From positions 72,115 through 136,114 of the forward strand of contig JBMOMJ010000031.1 of assembly GCA_049324695.1 (NCBI GenBank): DNA of 64,000 nt, given 5' to 3'. The stretch's first letter is position 1. Each line of letters starts with the position of its first letter. Below are positions 43,162 to 51,414 of the stretch, piece by piece. The notes below the pieces were generated by a model. That model did not search any database. It was given only the letters and a program-made list of their open reading frames with translations, and had not been told where the DNA came from. Source of the DNA: PMG-095 sp049324695. GTDB taxonomy: Bacteria; Myxococcota_A; Polyangia; Polyangiales; Polyangiaceae. The position numbers and the translations under genes are program-made.

Positions 43162-43784
43162 CGAAACCACCTGCTCACGGCGCTCACCGGTTTGCGCGCC
43201 GTAGGCTCTGGAACTTCCGCGGGGAAACCGAGGGGCACTAGCGCTAGGATGTCCCAACTCGTGGGCACTTCCAACAGCGCCTTGAGCTCGCGCCGGGCGA
43301 TGAGCGGTCCCGTCATGCCGGACGCGCCGAGACCAAGCTCCGGAGCGAGCAGTAGTAAGTTCTGAAGGGCTAGCGCTGTGCCGATGCAGCCCGAGGCTTG
43401 CTCGAGCTCCTCGACGTGGTCGCGATCGAGCGCCGGCAACGTGTCGCTCACCAGGTTGGAGAGGATGGTGAGCGCCTTGTAGATGGGTACGATGACGACC
43501 GGCGCGCCTTCGAAGCGCGTGAAGTAGTCACCGTAGGCGAGGAACGCCGCGCGACTGGTCTCCGGAATGTGCTCCGCTACGCGCGCGGTTGCCGCACGCA
43601 CGGCTTCAGCCATGCGCTGAATCAGCTCGGGAGCTTGCACAATCAAAAACTTCCACGGCTGCTTGTTGCTGGCGGATGGCGCGGTGACTGCGCCCTCCAG
43701 CAAACGCAAAATGAGCTCGTCTGGCACCCGGTCGGGTTTGAAGCGCCGTACGCTGCGGCGAGCACGCAGAGCCGCTTCGATCAC
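43158..43784 (-). CDS. nitroreductase-fold flavoprotein
   Basis: A 208-residue FMN-dependent oxidoreductase: RRSVRRFKPDRVPDE (FMN phosphate binding), TAPSASNKQPWKFLIV, and ASGMTGPLIARRELKALL near the C-terminus. Family members reduce nitro groups, quinones or enones, or oxidise amines and azolines. In this operon it could reduce or introduce a double bond on a carrier-bound chain; inference. GTG start, GTGA overlap with the dehydrogenase upstream, ATGA overlap with the carrier protein. Confidence 0.9.
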   Translation of the reverse strand: MIEAALRARRSVRRFKPDRVPDELILRLLEGAVTAPSASNKQPWKFLIVQAPELIQRMAEAVRAATARVAEHIPETSRAAFLAYGDYFTRFEGAPVVIVPIYKALTILSNLVSDTLPALDRDHVEELEQASGCIGTALALQNLLLLAPELGLGASGMTGPLIARRELKALLEVPTSWDILALVPLGFPAEVPEPTARKPVSAVSRWFR

Positions 43785-44503
43785 GAAAAGCCCCCATCTA
43801 CGGCGTGAACCGAGCCCGTGACGAAGCTGGCTTCGTCACTCAGGAGGTACGCGCACAGGCTCGCGACTTCTTCCGCGTTGCCGAGACGTTGCTGCACGGT
43901 GCGCTGCGCGGCGACGTCACCGGCGATGGCCTGCGTTGCGTCGAGCATCTTGGTTTCGATGGGGCCCGGGCGCACGCACACCGCACGAATGCCCTTGCGA
44001 CCATATTCGAGTGCGATGGCGCGAGTGAAAGTCTCCACACCCGCCTTGCTGGCCGCATAGACGGCACCGCCGCGCACCGGATGCTGCGCGGCGACCGAGC
44101 TCACGTTCAAGAGAACGCCGCGGCGCTGCCGCAGAAAATGCGGCAACACGGCGCGCGAGCAAAAAATCGTTCCAAGCAGATTCACTTCGAGTTGCTCGCT
44201 GAGTGAAGCGTCGTCGGCGCTGACGAGCAACGCGGCCCGATGAATTCCGGCAGCGTTGACCCACGCGTCGACGCCGCCAGCATGAGCCACGAAGCGCTCG
44301 AGCTCTTGGTTGAGCGCGCTGGGTTCACGCACATCGAACTGCAGCGCGAGGCCATGTATTTCCGCGGCGAGCGCTTGCGCGGCTTCACGATTGCGTCGGC
44401 AATGCACGCCCACCAGCGCGCCCTCGCGTGCACAACGCAAGGCAATCCCACGCCCAATGCCGCCGCTGGCGCCGGTCACGACGATACGCTTACCTGCGAG
44501 CAT
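43781..44503 (-). CDS. short-chain dehydrogenase/reductase (FabG-like), third of the operon
   Basis: A 240-residue NAD(P)H-dependent reductase with TGASGGIG, VNAAGIH, S136, and the catalytic Y149-AAS-K153. The C-terminal PGPIETKM and FVTGSVHAVDGGF are FabG-like, so reduction of beta-ketoacyl-ACP is the default prediction. Its start overlaps the end of the ketosynthase gene by 14 bases, and its stop overlaps the nitroreductase GTG. Confidence 0.92.
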   Translation of the reverse strand: MLAGKRIVVTGASGGIGRGIALRCAREGALVGVHCRRNREAAQALAAEIHGLALQFDVREPSALNQELERFVAHAGGVDAWVNAAGIHRAALLVSADDASLSEQLEVNLLGTIFCSRAVLPHFLRQRRGVLLNVSSVAAQHPVRGGAVYAASKAGVETFTRAIALEYGRKGIRAVCVRPGPIETKMLDATQAIAGDVAAQRTVQQRLGNAEEVASLCAYLLSDEASFVTGSVHAVDGGFS

Positions 44504-45725
44504 GCGCCGCCTCCGCGCCGCGCAGCACGATCGCAGCGTTGTGACCGCCGAAGCCGTACGACGTGCTGAGCACGTGTTCCTGCTGCATGCGGCGCGCCTG
44601 ATGCGGAACGTAGTCGAGGTCGCAGCTGGGATCCGGCTCGTCCAGGTTGATGGTGGGATGCAGCCAAGCGGCGTTCATGCAGGAGAGCGCTGCTACCGCT
44701 TCGACCGCGCCTGCCGCAGAGATGAGGTGGCCTATCATGCTCTTGGTCGCCATCACCGGAAGTTTGCGTGCGTGTTCGCCGAATACGCGGTGAATCGCCA
44801 AGCTTTCCACCGGATCATTTTTGGGGGTGGCGGTGCCGTGCGCGTTGATGGCAGAGATGTCGCTCGCTGTGAGGCCCGCGTCGGCGAGCGCGCGTTGCAT
44901 GGCGAGTGCGGCGCCCGCACCTTCCGGTTGTGGTTCGCTGATGCCATGGGCGTCGAGCGAGTTGCCGTAGCCAACCAGCTCTCCCAGCGGGCGAGCTCCG
45001 CGTTCGACGGCACTTTCCCACGGCTCCAGCACCAGCATGCCTGCGCCCTCGCCCAACACGAACCCGTCGCGAGTGCGTTCGAAGGGGCGCGACGCACGCT
45101 CGGGTTCGGCGTTGCGTGTGCTGGTGGCATTCAAGGTCGCAAAACCCGCCACGCCGAGTGGATTGATCATGGAATCGGTGCCGCCGACCAGGGCGAAATC
45201 GACGCGACCACTGCGCACCAACTGCAGCCCATTGCCGAGTGCGTCCGTGCCAGCAGCGCAGGCAGACACGTGAATGCGCGGAGGGCACTCGAGAGCGTAG
45301 CTGTGGCTCAGAATGTGCGCACACACGTCTGAAGGAGTTTGCATGAATGATAAGCGCGACGCCGCGTCCTTCAGTGCCGGCGCGTTGCCGTGCTGTTTTT
45401 TTGTCAAGTCATCCATCGAGAACAGTTCGAGGCCAACCCCCAGGCTCAAGCCACCTCGCCCGCGTGGGCGGCCGTGCTCACAGGCTTGTGACATTGCTTG
45501 GCGCGCCGCTTCGAGTGCAAATGCGATTTTGCGATCGGGTAAAGGGCTCGGATACTCGGCTTTGACTTCGCCGGCGATGCGCGTGGGCAACGAGGCTGGG
45601 TCGAACACAGTGATTGGACCGATCCCAGAGCGGCCCGCAATCAGGCTCTCCAGGAACTCGGCGGGGTTGTTGCCGTTCGGGGCAACGACTCCCATGCCGG
45701 TGATGGCGACGCGACGCGGGTTCAC
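44490..45725 (-). CDS. beta-ketoacyl-ACP synthase (FabF-like, full catalytic triad)
   Basis: A 411-residue ketosynthase that would condense malonyl-ACP onto an acyl chain. The active-site Cys156 lies in HVSACAAGTD, His296 in NAHGTATPKNDP, Lys328 and His333 in KSMIGHLISAAG, and the C-terminal SYGFGGHNAAIVL is standard. The GTG at 45725 is chosen because it overlaps the previous stop as GTGA; a TTG at 45740 is an alternative. The partner encoded just upstream is a cysteine-less ketosynthase-like protein, so a heterodimer like KS/CLF is likely. Confidence 0.94.
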   Translation of the reverse strand: MNPRRVAITGMGVVAPNGNNPAEFLESLIAGRSGIGPITVFDPASLPTRIAGEVKAEYPSPLPDRKIAFALEAARQAMSQACEHGRPRGRGGLSLGVGLELFSMDDLTKKQHGNAPALKDAASRLSFMQTPSDVCAHILSHSYALECPPRIHVSACAAGTDALGNGLQLVRSGRVDFALVGGTDSMINPLGVAGFATLNATSTRNAEPERASRPFERTRDGFVLGEGAGMLVLEPWESAVERGARPLGELVGYGNSLDAHGISEPQPEGAGAALAMQRALADAGLTASDISAINAHGTATPKNDPVESLAIHRVFGEHARKLPVMATKSMIGHLISAAGAVEAVAALSCMNAAWLHPTINLDEPDPSCDLDYVPHQARRMQQEHVLSTSYGFGGHNAAIVLRGAEAAHARR

Positions 45726-46597
45726 GACAGCACCTGCCAACGGCTGTGCGCGCGGATCCCATCGCGTGAAGCCAGGCGATGTGAGATCTCGCGCGCTCCG
45801 CGTTCAGCGGTAGCGCTTGCAAGCGCACACAGAAGTGCAGCTGGGCCCAGCGCACCGGCCGGCGCTTCCACGCCGACGAATCGCTCTTGCTCGGCACCTG
45901 CGCCTTCCAGCGCCGCATGCGATTGATAGCCGTGCTCGAAGTTCAACAATGCGAGCAACGGCTGACGCTGCTCGCGCTCCGCGCGTTCGGCGTGTTCCAA
46001 CACCAGGCAGGCGCCCGCATCGCGCAGTTCGCTCGCCCGCGTGGGTGGCTCCAGGCGTTCGAAATGGTGCTCGACTAGGAAGTTTCGTTGATGCGCGACG
46101 GCAAACAAGAGAGCTACGTCAATGCGGCCGCTTTCGAGAGCCAAGCAGGCTTCTTCGAGGGCAGCGTAGAGTTGCCCAGGCCCTGGGTAAGTCACGAAAT
46201 AGGGGCCACGCACATCGAAGTTCGCCGACACGTGGTACGCGGGCATGTTCGGCAAACAGCGGAAGGTGAGCAGCGGGTGAGCCTGCTGAAAGCCGCCGTT
46301 CGAGAAGCGCTGCATGCTGAAGCGCTCGCCGTCGAGCGATGCTGCCAAAACGGGTGCAATGTCGGCTTGGTCGAACGGAATGTAGCCAACCACTGCAAAT
46401 AGACCGGCGCGCTCACCGAGGCCCGCGCGTGAGATCCCGGCGCGCTCGAGCGCTGCGCCCGCAGCTAGCACCGCGAGATCATCCTGCACGCCCATGAATT
46501 TGCGCGTCTTCTTCTGGCGCAAATACGGTAGCGGATCGAGCGGAGCGGAAGCTCCCGGCTCGCGTACGACAGCGTGCGCGCCGGTCGCGACGATCAC
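45722..46597 (-). CDS. ketosynthase-like protein lacking the active-site Cys (chain-length-factor-like)
   Basis: A 291-residue protein with the N-terminal thiolase-fold pattern (VIVATGAHAV, LAVLAAGAALERAGISRAGL, ACLALESGRIDVALLF). Where ketosynthases have the nucleophile (S-A-C-A-S/A-G) it reads VTYPGPGQLY, so no Cys is present, and the C-terminal His motifs are absent; it is about 120 residues shorter than a ketosynthase. This resembles chain-length factors and Ketoacyl-synt_2-type partners in type II polyketide and aryl-polyene clusters. GTG at 46597 overlaps the dehydratase stop. Confidence 0.8.
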   Translation of the reverse strand: MIVATGAHAVVREPGASAPLDPLPYLRQKKTRKFMGVQDDLAVLAAGAALERAGISRAGLGERAGLFAVVGYIPFDQADIAPVLAASLDGERFSMQRFSNGGFQQAHPLLTFRCLPNMPAYHVSANFDVRGPYFVTYPGPGQLYAALEEACLALESGRIDVALLFAVAHQRNFLVEHHFERLEPPTRASELRDAGACLVLEHAERAEREQRQPLLALLNFEHGYQSHAALEGAGAEQERFVGVEAPAGALGPAALLCALASATAERGAREISHRLASRDGIRAHSRWQVLS

Positions 46598-47058
46598 GGC
46601 TGAGCTCCTTCGCGCAGCTCCCGCGTCCACAACGCGTACAGGCGCTCGCGCTGCGTGTGCACCCGCTCGGCTTCGATGCGGCGGAGCATGAAAGTGAGGC
46701 GAGCACGCGCAATGCAGCGATCGCCCACGTGTGCTTCTGCATCGACTTGAGCCGCTGCCTCCAACGAGTGCGCCACGAACACTTGCAGCGCGATTTGGTC
46801 GCCTGGTCCGGCCGGCGAATGAAATTTTGCTTTTTCGATCTGCGCCAGCACCGCGCGCATCACTGGCGGCGGCTTGCCTATTTCGAGCACGAAGCCAGCG
46901 AGTTGCGCCATGCCCTCGATCAGAAGAGCGCCCGGCAGCACAGGAACGTCTGGAAAATGGTCGTGCAGCACCTCGTCGGTCAGAGTGACGTTTTTGATGC
47001 CCCGTCCACTCTTGCCGGCTTCGTAGCTGACAATCTTGTCTAGCAGGAAGTATCTCAC
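46594..47058 (-). CDS. FabZ-like 3-hydroxyacyl-ACP dehydratase
   Basis: A 154-residue hotdog-fold protein. The catalytic segment DHFPDVPVLPGALLIEGMAQ gives His34 and Glu48 in the FabZ arrangement; MRAVLAQIEKAKFHSPAGPG follows as in FabZ. It would dehydrate 3-hydroxyacyl-ACP to the 2-enoyl form. The GTG at 47058 overlaps the stop of the SPASM radical SAM gene as GTGA. Confidence 0.9.
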   Translation of the reverse strand: MRYFLLDKIVSYEAGKSGRGIKNVTLTDEVLHDHFPDVPVLPGALLIEGMAQLAGFVLEIGKPPPVMRAVLAQIEKAKFHSPAGPGDQIALQVFVAHSLEAAAQVDAEAHVGDRCIARARLTFMLRRIEAERVHTQRERLYALWTRELREGAQP

Positions 47059-48074
47059 GAGGACCTCATGCGAGTGCCAAGCTCGATCCAATTGCGAACG
47101 CTGCCGCCGTTGCCCATGGCTTGGTTGAAGCCGCGGCAAGCTGTGTAGCAGCGCTGGCAGTCGGCAATTTGGGGATGCATCCCCGTCAGCAACGTGTGCA
47201 GCTCGCTGAGTGAGCTGCGTTTGACGTTGCCCACCACTTCATCGATGCGCTCGATGCATGGCGACACGTTTCCCACGTGATCGATATTGAAGCTCTGGAG
47301 CCCGGCGCGACACGTTGGCAGGGCTTGCTGCCGCACGAAAGCAGCCGCGGTGCTGAAATACTCGCTGAAGAAACGCACGTGCGAAAAGCGCTCGAGTAGC
47401 TGGCTCAGCTGATCGAGTGATTCCGCGGAAGGTAACTGGTCGACCTCATTGTGGCCGCGGCGGTACCCGTTGGTTGCGAGCAACGTGAACTGATGCCCGA
47501 CGTCGTGCGCGCGGCTCTGCTCCAGGAGTGCCTCGAGCTCGCTTTGATTGCTTTGCATCAGCACCGTCATGACGTGCACCTGCAGCCCTTTGCGAGGTGC
47601 GGCTTCGCGAAAAATGTCTACGGCGTTCCACGCGCGCTCGGTAGCTTGCGGCAAGCCCCGCTTGGCGTCGTGTTTGCTCCCATCAGCGTAATCGATGGAT
47701 ACGCTGGCGTGCACGAGACCGGCGTCGAACAGCGAGCGAGCTCGCGCAGCGTCGACGTACCAACCATTGGTGAACAACGCCGGAATGTGATGCTCGGCAA
47801 ACGCTGCCACGATTTCTTCGAGATCTTTGCGGACCAGTGGCTCGCCGCCTTCAATCGACACCAAGAAGCATCCGAGCTCGGCGAGCTCGCGCGCGATGCG
47901 CTGAAAATCGGCAACGGTCAGCTCTTCACCCTTTGCCGCGGGGTTGGGCCAAAAGTCACAAAAGCTGCAGCGCATGTTGCAGCGATTGGTGACCTGTACC
48001 AACACCTGAAAGGGCTGCTTCTTGAGGAGCCCCAGCGCAAAGCGCATGTCTTTCTTGAGTACCTGGAGCGTCAT
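47055..48074 (-). CDS. radical SAM enzyme with SPASM-type C-terminus
   Basis: A 339-residue iron-sulfur enzyme. The radical SAM cluster motif is C32-NMR-C36-SF-C39, followed by SIEGGEPLVRKDLEEI (GGE motif). The C-terminus has CRAGLQSFNIDHVGNVSPC, VVGNVKRSSL and CQRCYTACRGFNQ, the Cys layout of a SPASM/twitch auxiliary-cluster domain. Such enzymes start radical chemistry (oxidation, C-C bond formation, epimerisation) on peptides or small molecules; no precursor peptide gene is visible. ATG 48074 overlaps the aminotransferase stop as ATGA. Confidence 0.92.
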   Translation of the reverse strand: MTLQVLKKDMRFALGLLKKQPFQVLVQVTNRCNMRCSFCDFWPNPAAKGEELTVADFQRIARELAELGCFLVSIEGGEPLVRKDLEEIVAAFAEHHIPALFTNGWYVDAARARSLFDAGLVHASVSIDYADGSKHDAKRGLPQATERAWNAVDIFREAAPRKGLQVHVMTVLMQSNQSELEALLEQSRAHDVGHQFTLLATNGYRRGHNEVDQLPSAESLDQLSQLLERFSHVRFFSEYFSTAAAFVRQQALPTCRAGLQSFNIDHVGNVSPCIERIDEVVGNVKRSSLSELHTLLTGMHPQIADCQRCYTACRGFNQAMGNGGSVRNWIELGTRMRSS

Positions 48075-49438
48075 CGGAAGGACCAACCTCCGCGGTACTG
48101 CTCGCCAAGCCGTTGCGCCACGTCCTTCATCAGCGGCAGAAGAGCGGTGTACTCGCTCAGTAGATTGCGAATTTCGAGCACAGTGCGATCGATTTCGGCG
48201 TTCGAAACCGTGAGCGGTGGCTCCAACCGTAGGACGTTCCAATGTTGTGAAGCCGGCTGGCACACGATGCCTCGCTCCAGGAGCCTCACCGCCAGCCACT
48301 GGCCGAAGACCTTTTCGGACACCGATTCAAACAGCTGCCCGAACACACGTTGGCCGAGCGTGCTGTCGGTAGGACCGAGCTCGATTCCAATCAACAGGCC
48401 CGCGCCGCGCACTTCGCGCACCAGCGGATGACCCATCAAGATTGTCCGTAGCGCATTCAAAAAGCGCTCGCCGCGTTCTCGCGCAGTCGCCACGAATCCA
48501 TCGGCGCGCACTTGGCGCAGGACTTCGCTGCCGACACGGCAGGCGAGCGCATTGCCGGAATACGTGCTGCCGTGCAGATCGAACTTGTCCTGGCTGCCGA
48601 ACGCGCGCCGCCAAATCTCCCGCGAAGTGATGGCTACCGAGAGGGGCAACAACGCGCCGCCCAGTGATTTTCCCAGCACGAGCACATCCGGCACGCAGCC
48701 GCTGGTTTCGTAAGCAAAGAGCGTTCCCGTGCGCCCGAGCCCCGTTTGCACTTCGTCGAGCACGAACAGCGCGCCTTTGCGCTTACACAAGTCCCGAGCT
48801 TCGGCCAGATAGTTCGGCGGGGGCATGATCACTCCGCCTTCGGCTTGAATGGGCTCCACCACGAACGCCGCCGCGCGATTTTCAGTCAACACTCGCTTGA
48901 GCGCATCCAGATCGCCGAAACGCACCGCGTGGCAATCTGGCAACAGCGGTTCGAACGGCTCGCGTAGTCGTGGATGTCCCATCACGCTGAGTGGCCCCAG
49001 CCCGGTGCCGTGAAAGCTCCCGTAGGCATAAATGATGGCGCTGCGTCGCGTAGCGACGCGAGCAAGCTTGATGGCTGACTCCACCGCTTCGCCACCGCTG
49101 TTTGAAAACATCGTTACTTCGAGCGGCGGGCTCAGCGCGGCGGCTAACTCACTCGCGAGCTTTGCGGCATGAGGCTGCGGGCCGATGTGGATGAGATTCA
49201 TCGCTTCTTCATCGAGAAACGACTTCATGCACTCGATGAGGGCTGGTGAATTGTGCCCCAAGTTGGCGGCGCCGAACGCGGCCAACATGTCCAGATACTC
49301 GCGACCCTGGTCGTCGAACAAGGTGGTGCCGCGCGCTCGCACGAAGACACGCCCGTAGCCGAACGTGCCGAGCAAACGCACGAACGCCGGGTTTACGTGC
49401 CGTGCATACGCGTCGATACTGGAATCCGGCGCGTTCAT
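48071..49438 (-). CDS. class III PLP-dependent aminotransferase
   Basis: A 455-residue fold-type I aminotransferase. It has SNSGGEAVESAIKLAR (phosphate-binding), FHGTGLGPLSVMG, LDEVQTGLGRTG (Asp228 to the pyridine N) and the Schiff-base Lys257 in VLGKSLGGALLP, plus HGSTYSGNALAC. Class III enzymes use omega-amino donors or aldehyde/ketone acceptors. In this operon it may aminate a beta-keto or terminal aldehyde of the acyl product; inference. ATG 49438 overlaps the previous stop as ATGA. Confidence 0.93.
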   Translation of the reverse strand: MNAPDSSIDAYARHVNPAFVRLLGTFGYGRVFVRARGTTLFDDQGREYLDMLAAFGAANLGHNSPALIECMKSFLDEEAMNLIHIGPQPHAAKLASELAAALSPPLEVTMFSNSGGEAVESAIKLARVATRRSAIIYAYGSFHGTGLGPLSVMGHPRLREPFEPLLPDCHAVRFGDLDALKRVLTENRAAAFVVEPIQAEGGVIMPPPNYLAEARDLCKRKGALFVLDEVQTGLGRTGTLFAYETSGCVPDVLVLGKSLGGALLPLSVAITSREIWRRAFGSQDKFDLHGSTYSGNALACRVGSEVLRQVRADGFVATARERGERFLNALRTILMGHPLVREVRGAGLLIGIELGPTDSTLGQRVFGQLFESVSEKVFGQWLAVRLLERGIVCQPASQHWNVLRLEPPLTVSNAEIDRTVLEIRNLLSEYTALLPLMKDVAQRLGEQYRGGWSFR

Positions 49439-49953
49439 GAGAGCAACCTGCGAAGGCCGAGCTCCGCCACGAAGAAGGTAGCGGCGCCTGCGAGCACCAA
49501 CATCGAGAGGTAGAGCGGGTACGACGTGAACGTCCGCTCCCAACCGCTTGCCACGGCGAATGCCAAATTCACATTCGCGCGCGGCGGCGTCAGCAAGCGC
49601 GTCAACAACAACAGCAATACGAACGCGAGCACGGCTTTCCACCAAGCCGACTCCGGGAAGCCGAGGCGGCGCAAGGCGAAACACCCGAGAACGAAACCGC
49701 CGATATGAGTGAACGGCGACGTTGGCAAGAATTCGCCGCCCGTCGACAGATCCAACACCCACAAAGGATTGCCGAACGCGAGCCACAAAACGCCAATTGC
49801 AACCAACGTTGCGTTGCCGGCAAGCGCGCCAACGCCGATCAGCACTGAAGCCACGTGGCAAGCCCACAGCACCTCGGCAGGGCGCCCGGCGAGCACATGC
49901 GAACCGGCGTGGATCGCATAACAGAACAGCGCACCCAAGCCGAGCCACAGCAT
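49435..49953 (-). CDS. unrecognised five-span membrane protein of the operon
   Basis: A 172-residue polytopic protein. Hydrophobic spans include LWLGLGALFCYAIHAGSHVL, VLWACHVASVLIGVGALAG, ATLVAIGVLWLAFGNPLWVL, AVLAFVLLLLLTRLL and LYLSMLVLAGAATFFVAEL. Conserved-looking polar residues (H-x3-H in AIHAGSH, C-H in WACHVAS, TSPFTHIGG) face the membrane and could bind metal or lipid. No family was recognised. It could be a membrane-bound lipid-modifying enzyme or an anchor for the pathway. ATG 49953 overlaps the upstream stop by one base (TGATG); GTG 49956 is an alternative. Confidence 0.8.
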   Translation of the reverse strand: MLWLGLGALFCYAIHAGSHVLAGRPAEVLWACHVASVLIGVGALAGNATLVAIGVLWLAFGNPLWVLDLSTGGEFLPTSPFTHIGGFVLGCFALRRLGFPESAWWKAVLAFVLLLLLTRLLTPPRANVNLAFAVASGWERTFTSYPLYLSMLVLAGAATFFVAELGLRRLLS

Positions 49954-50687
49954 CACAAGGCTCCGTCCACGACCAGAGTTTGCCCAGTGACGTAGCTGTT
50001 GAAGAGCGCAAAGTAGGAGACCAACCCCGCGATCTCGTCGATGCGGCCGAAGCGCTTCAACCCGCAATGCTTGAGGTACTCAGCACGTAATTCGGCGGGC
50101 ACACTGCTCGAGGAGCCGCTTTCCAACACGCCTGGCGCGATGACGTTGACGCGCGTGCCTTGGAGCCCAAGCTCCTTGGCCAAAGCGCGAGCCAGCGCTG
50201 AAAGTGCGCCTTTGCTCGCCGCGTAGGCAACTGGCGATGGCACCGACTTGGCGCCGTCGAGTGAACCCAGCAGCACGATGTTGCCGCTGAAATCCCGAGC
50301 GAACTCGCGACACGCGAAGAATGCGCTGCGCACGTTCACAGCGAAGAGTCGATCGAAGCTCGCCACATCGGCTTCGCGAATGCTCTCGAACTTTTGCTCA
50401 GCCGCAGCCGACGTCAGCGTGGCGGAGTGAACCAAGGCCGTCACTTCGCCGAGCTCGGCGCGAAGCTCGCGTAGCACTCGCACGAGTTCATCCACCGACG
50501 CCAAGTCCGCCCGCTTCGCGACGCTATTGGGCAACTCGCGCTGGAGCTCCGCCGCAGCGTTTTGGTTTTGGAAATAGGTGAAGCCCACGCGTGCACCGTC
50601 GCGGGCCAACGCTCGGCAGATCGCGCGACCCAAAGTGCCGCTGCCTCCCAGCACGATCACCGCTTTGCTAGGCTCAGACGCCGCCAT
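49953..50687 (-). CDS. short-chain dehydrogenase/reductase, second of the operon
   Basis: A 244-residue oxidoreductase with a slightly unusual cofactor loop (VLGGSGTLG), S142, Y155-AAS-K159, and APGVLESG. It is more divergent from FabG than the other two: the NNAG motif is VHSATLTS. Its start overlaps the end of the preceding dehydrogenase gene by 14 bases. Confidence 0.9.
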   Translation of the reverse strand: MAASEPSKAVIVLGGSGTLGRAICRALARDGARVGFTYFQNQNAAAELQRELPNSVAKRADLASVDELVRVLRELRAELGEVTALVHSATLTSAAAEQKFESIREADVASFDRLFAVNVRSAFFACREFARDFSGNIVLLGSLDGAKSVPSPVAYAASKGALSALARALAKELGLQGTRVNVIAPGVLESGSSSSVPAELRAEYLKHCGLKRFGRIDEIAGLVSYFALFNSYVTGQTLVVDGAL

Positions 50688-51414
50688 CCATCACCAATGT
50701 CTCTCCGGAGACGTACGAACTCCGCTCCGACGCCAACAGCGCACACATCTCCGCAACCTCATCCAAGCCGCCCACGCGACCGAGCGCGCAATGCTTCAAG
50801 TAATCAGCCAGACGGTGTTCGGGCAAATTGCGCCCGAGCCCATCTTCCAGCAAACCCGGCGCGAGGCAAACGACGCGGATGCCGTGACGCGCGACCTCCT
50901 TCGCCAGCGCCTCGGTCATGCCGATGATGGCAGCTTTGCTGGTCGTGTAGTGAATCGGTGCTTCGATCATGCGCGCTCCCGCGAGCGAGCCGATATTGAT
51001 GATCACGCCCGATTTGCGACGGATCATTCCGCGCAGCGCGGCTCGCGAAGTGATGAAAGGCCCTTTTACGTTGACGCGAATGACTCGATCGAAATCTTCT
51101 TCGTCGAGCAGCGCGAGCGGCAGATTTTGGGTGATGGCGGCGTTGTTCACCAATATGTCGAGCCCGTCCCAACTGCGCTCGATGCTGCTCAACATGTCTT
51201 CCGTTGCTTTGCTGTCGGCCGCATCGACGCGAAACGCGAGCCCTAGGCCGCCGAGCTCCTCGAGCTCCCGTTGCGTGCGAAGCGCTGCTTCTTCATTCTT
51301 CGCGTAAGAAAACGCAACGCGCGCGCCGTGTCGTGCAAAAGCCAGCGCGATGGCACGCCCGAGCCCGCGCGAAGCGCCAGTAATCAGCGTGCGCTTGCCT
51401 GCCAGCAGCTTCAT
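50674..51414 (-). CDS. short-chain dehydrogenase/reductase (FabG-like), first of the operon
   Basis: A 246-residue reductase: TGASRGLG, LVNNAAITQN, S143, Y156-TTS-K160 and APGLLEDG. It resembles 3-oxoacyl-ACP reductase. Its C-terminus (LADYLKHCALGRVGGLDEVA) is close to that of the next dehydrogenase (RAEYLKHCGLKRFGRIDEIA), indicating that the two are paralogues from a tandem duplication. ATG 51414 overlaps the Tes-like gene's stop as ATGA. Confidence 0.92.
   Translation of the reverse strand: MKLLAGKRTLITGASRGLGRAIALAFARHGARVAFSYAKNEEAALRTQRELEELGGLGLAFRVDAADSKATEDMLSSIERSWDGLDILVNNAAITQNLPLALLDEEDFDRVIRVNVKGPFITSRAALRGMIRRKSGVIINIGSLAGARMIEAPIHYTTSKAAIIGMTEALAKEVARHGIRVVCLAPGLLEDGLGRNLPEHRLADYLKHCALGRVGGLDEVAEMCALLASERSSYVSGETLVMDGGV

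Noticed and set aside
47055..48074. Ribosomal peptide (RiPP) maturase because of the SPASM domain
   Set aside because: No small precursor-peptide gene, peptide recognition partner or protease is adjacent; the operon partners are acyl-chain enzymes.
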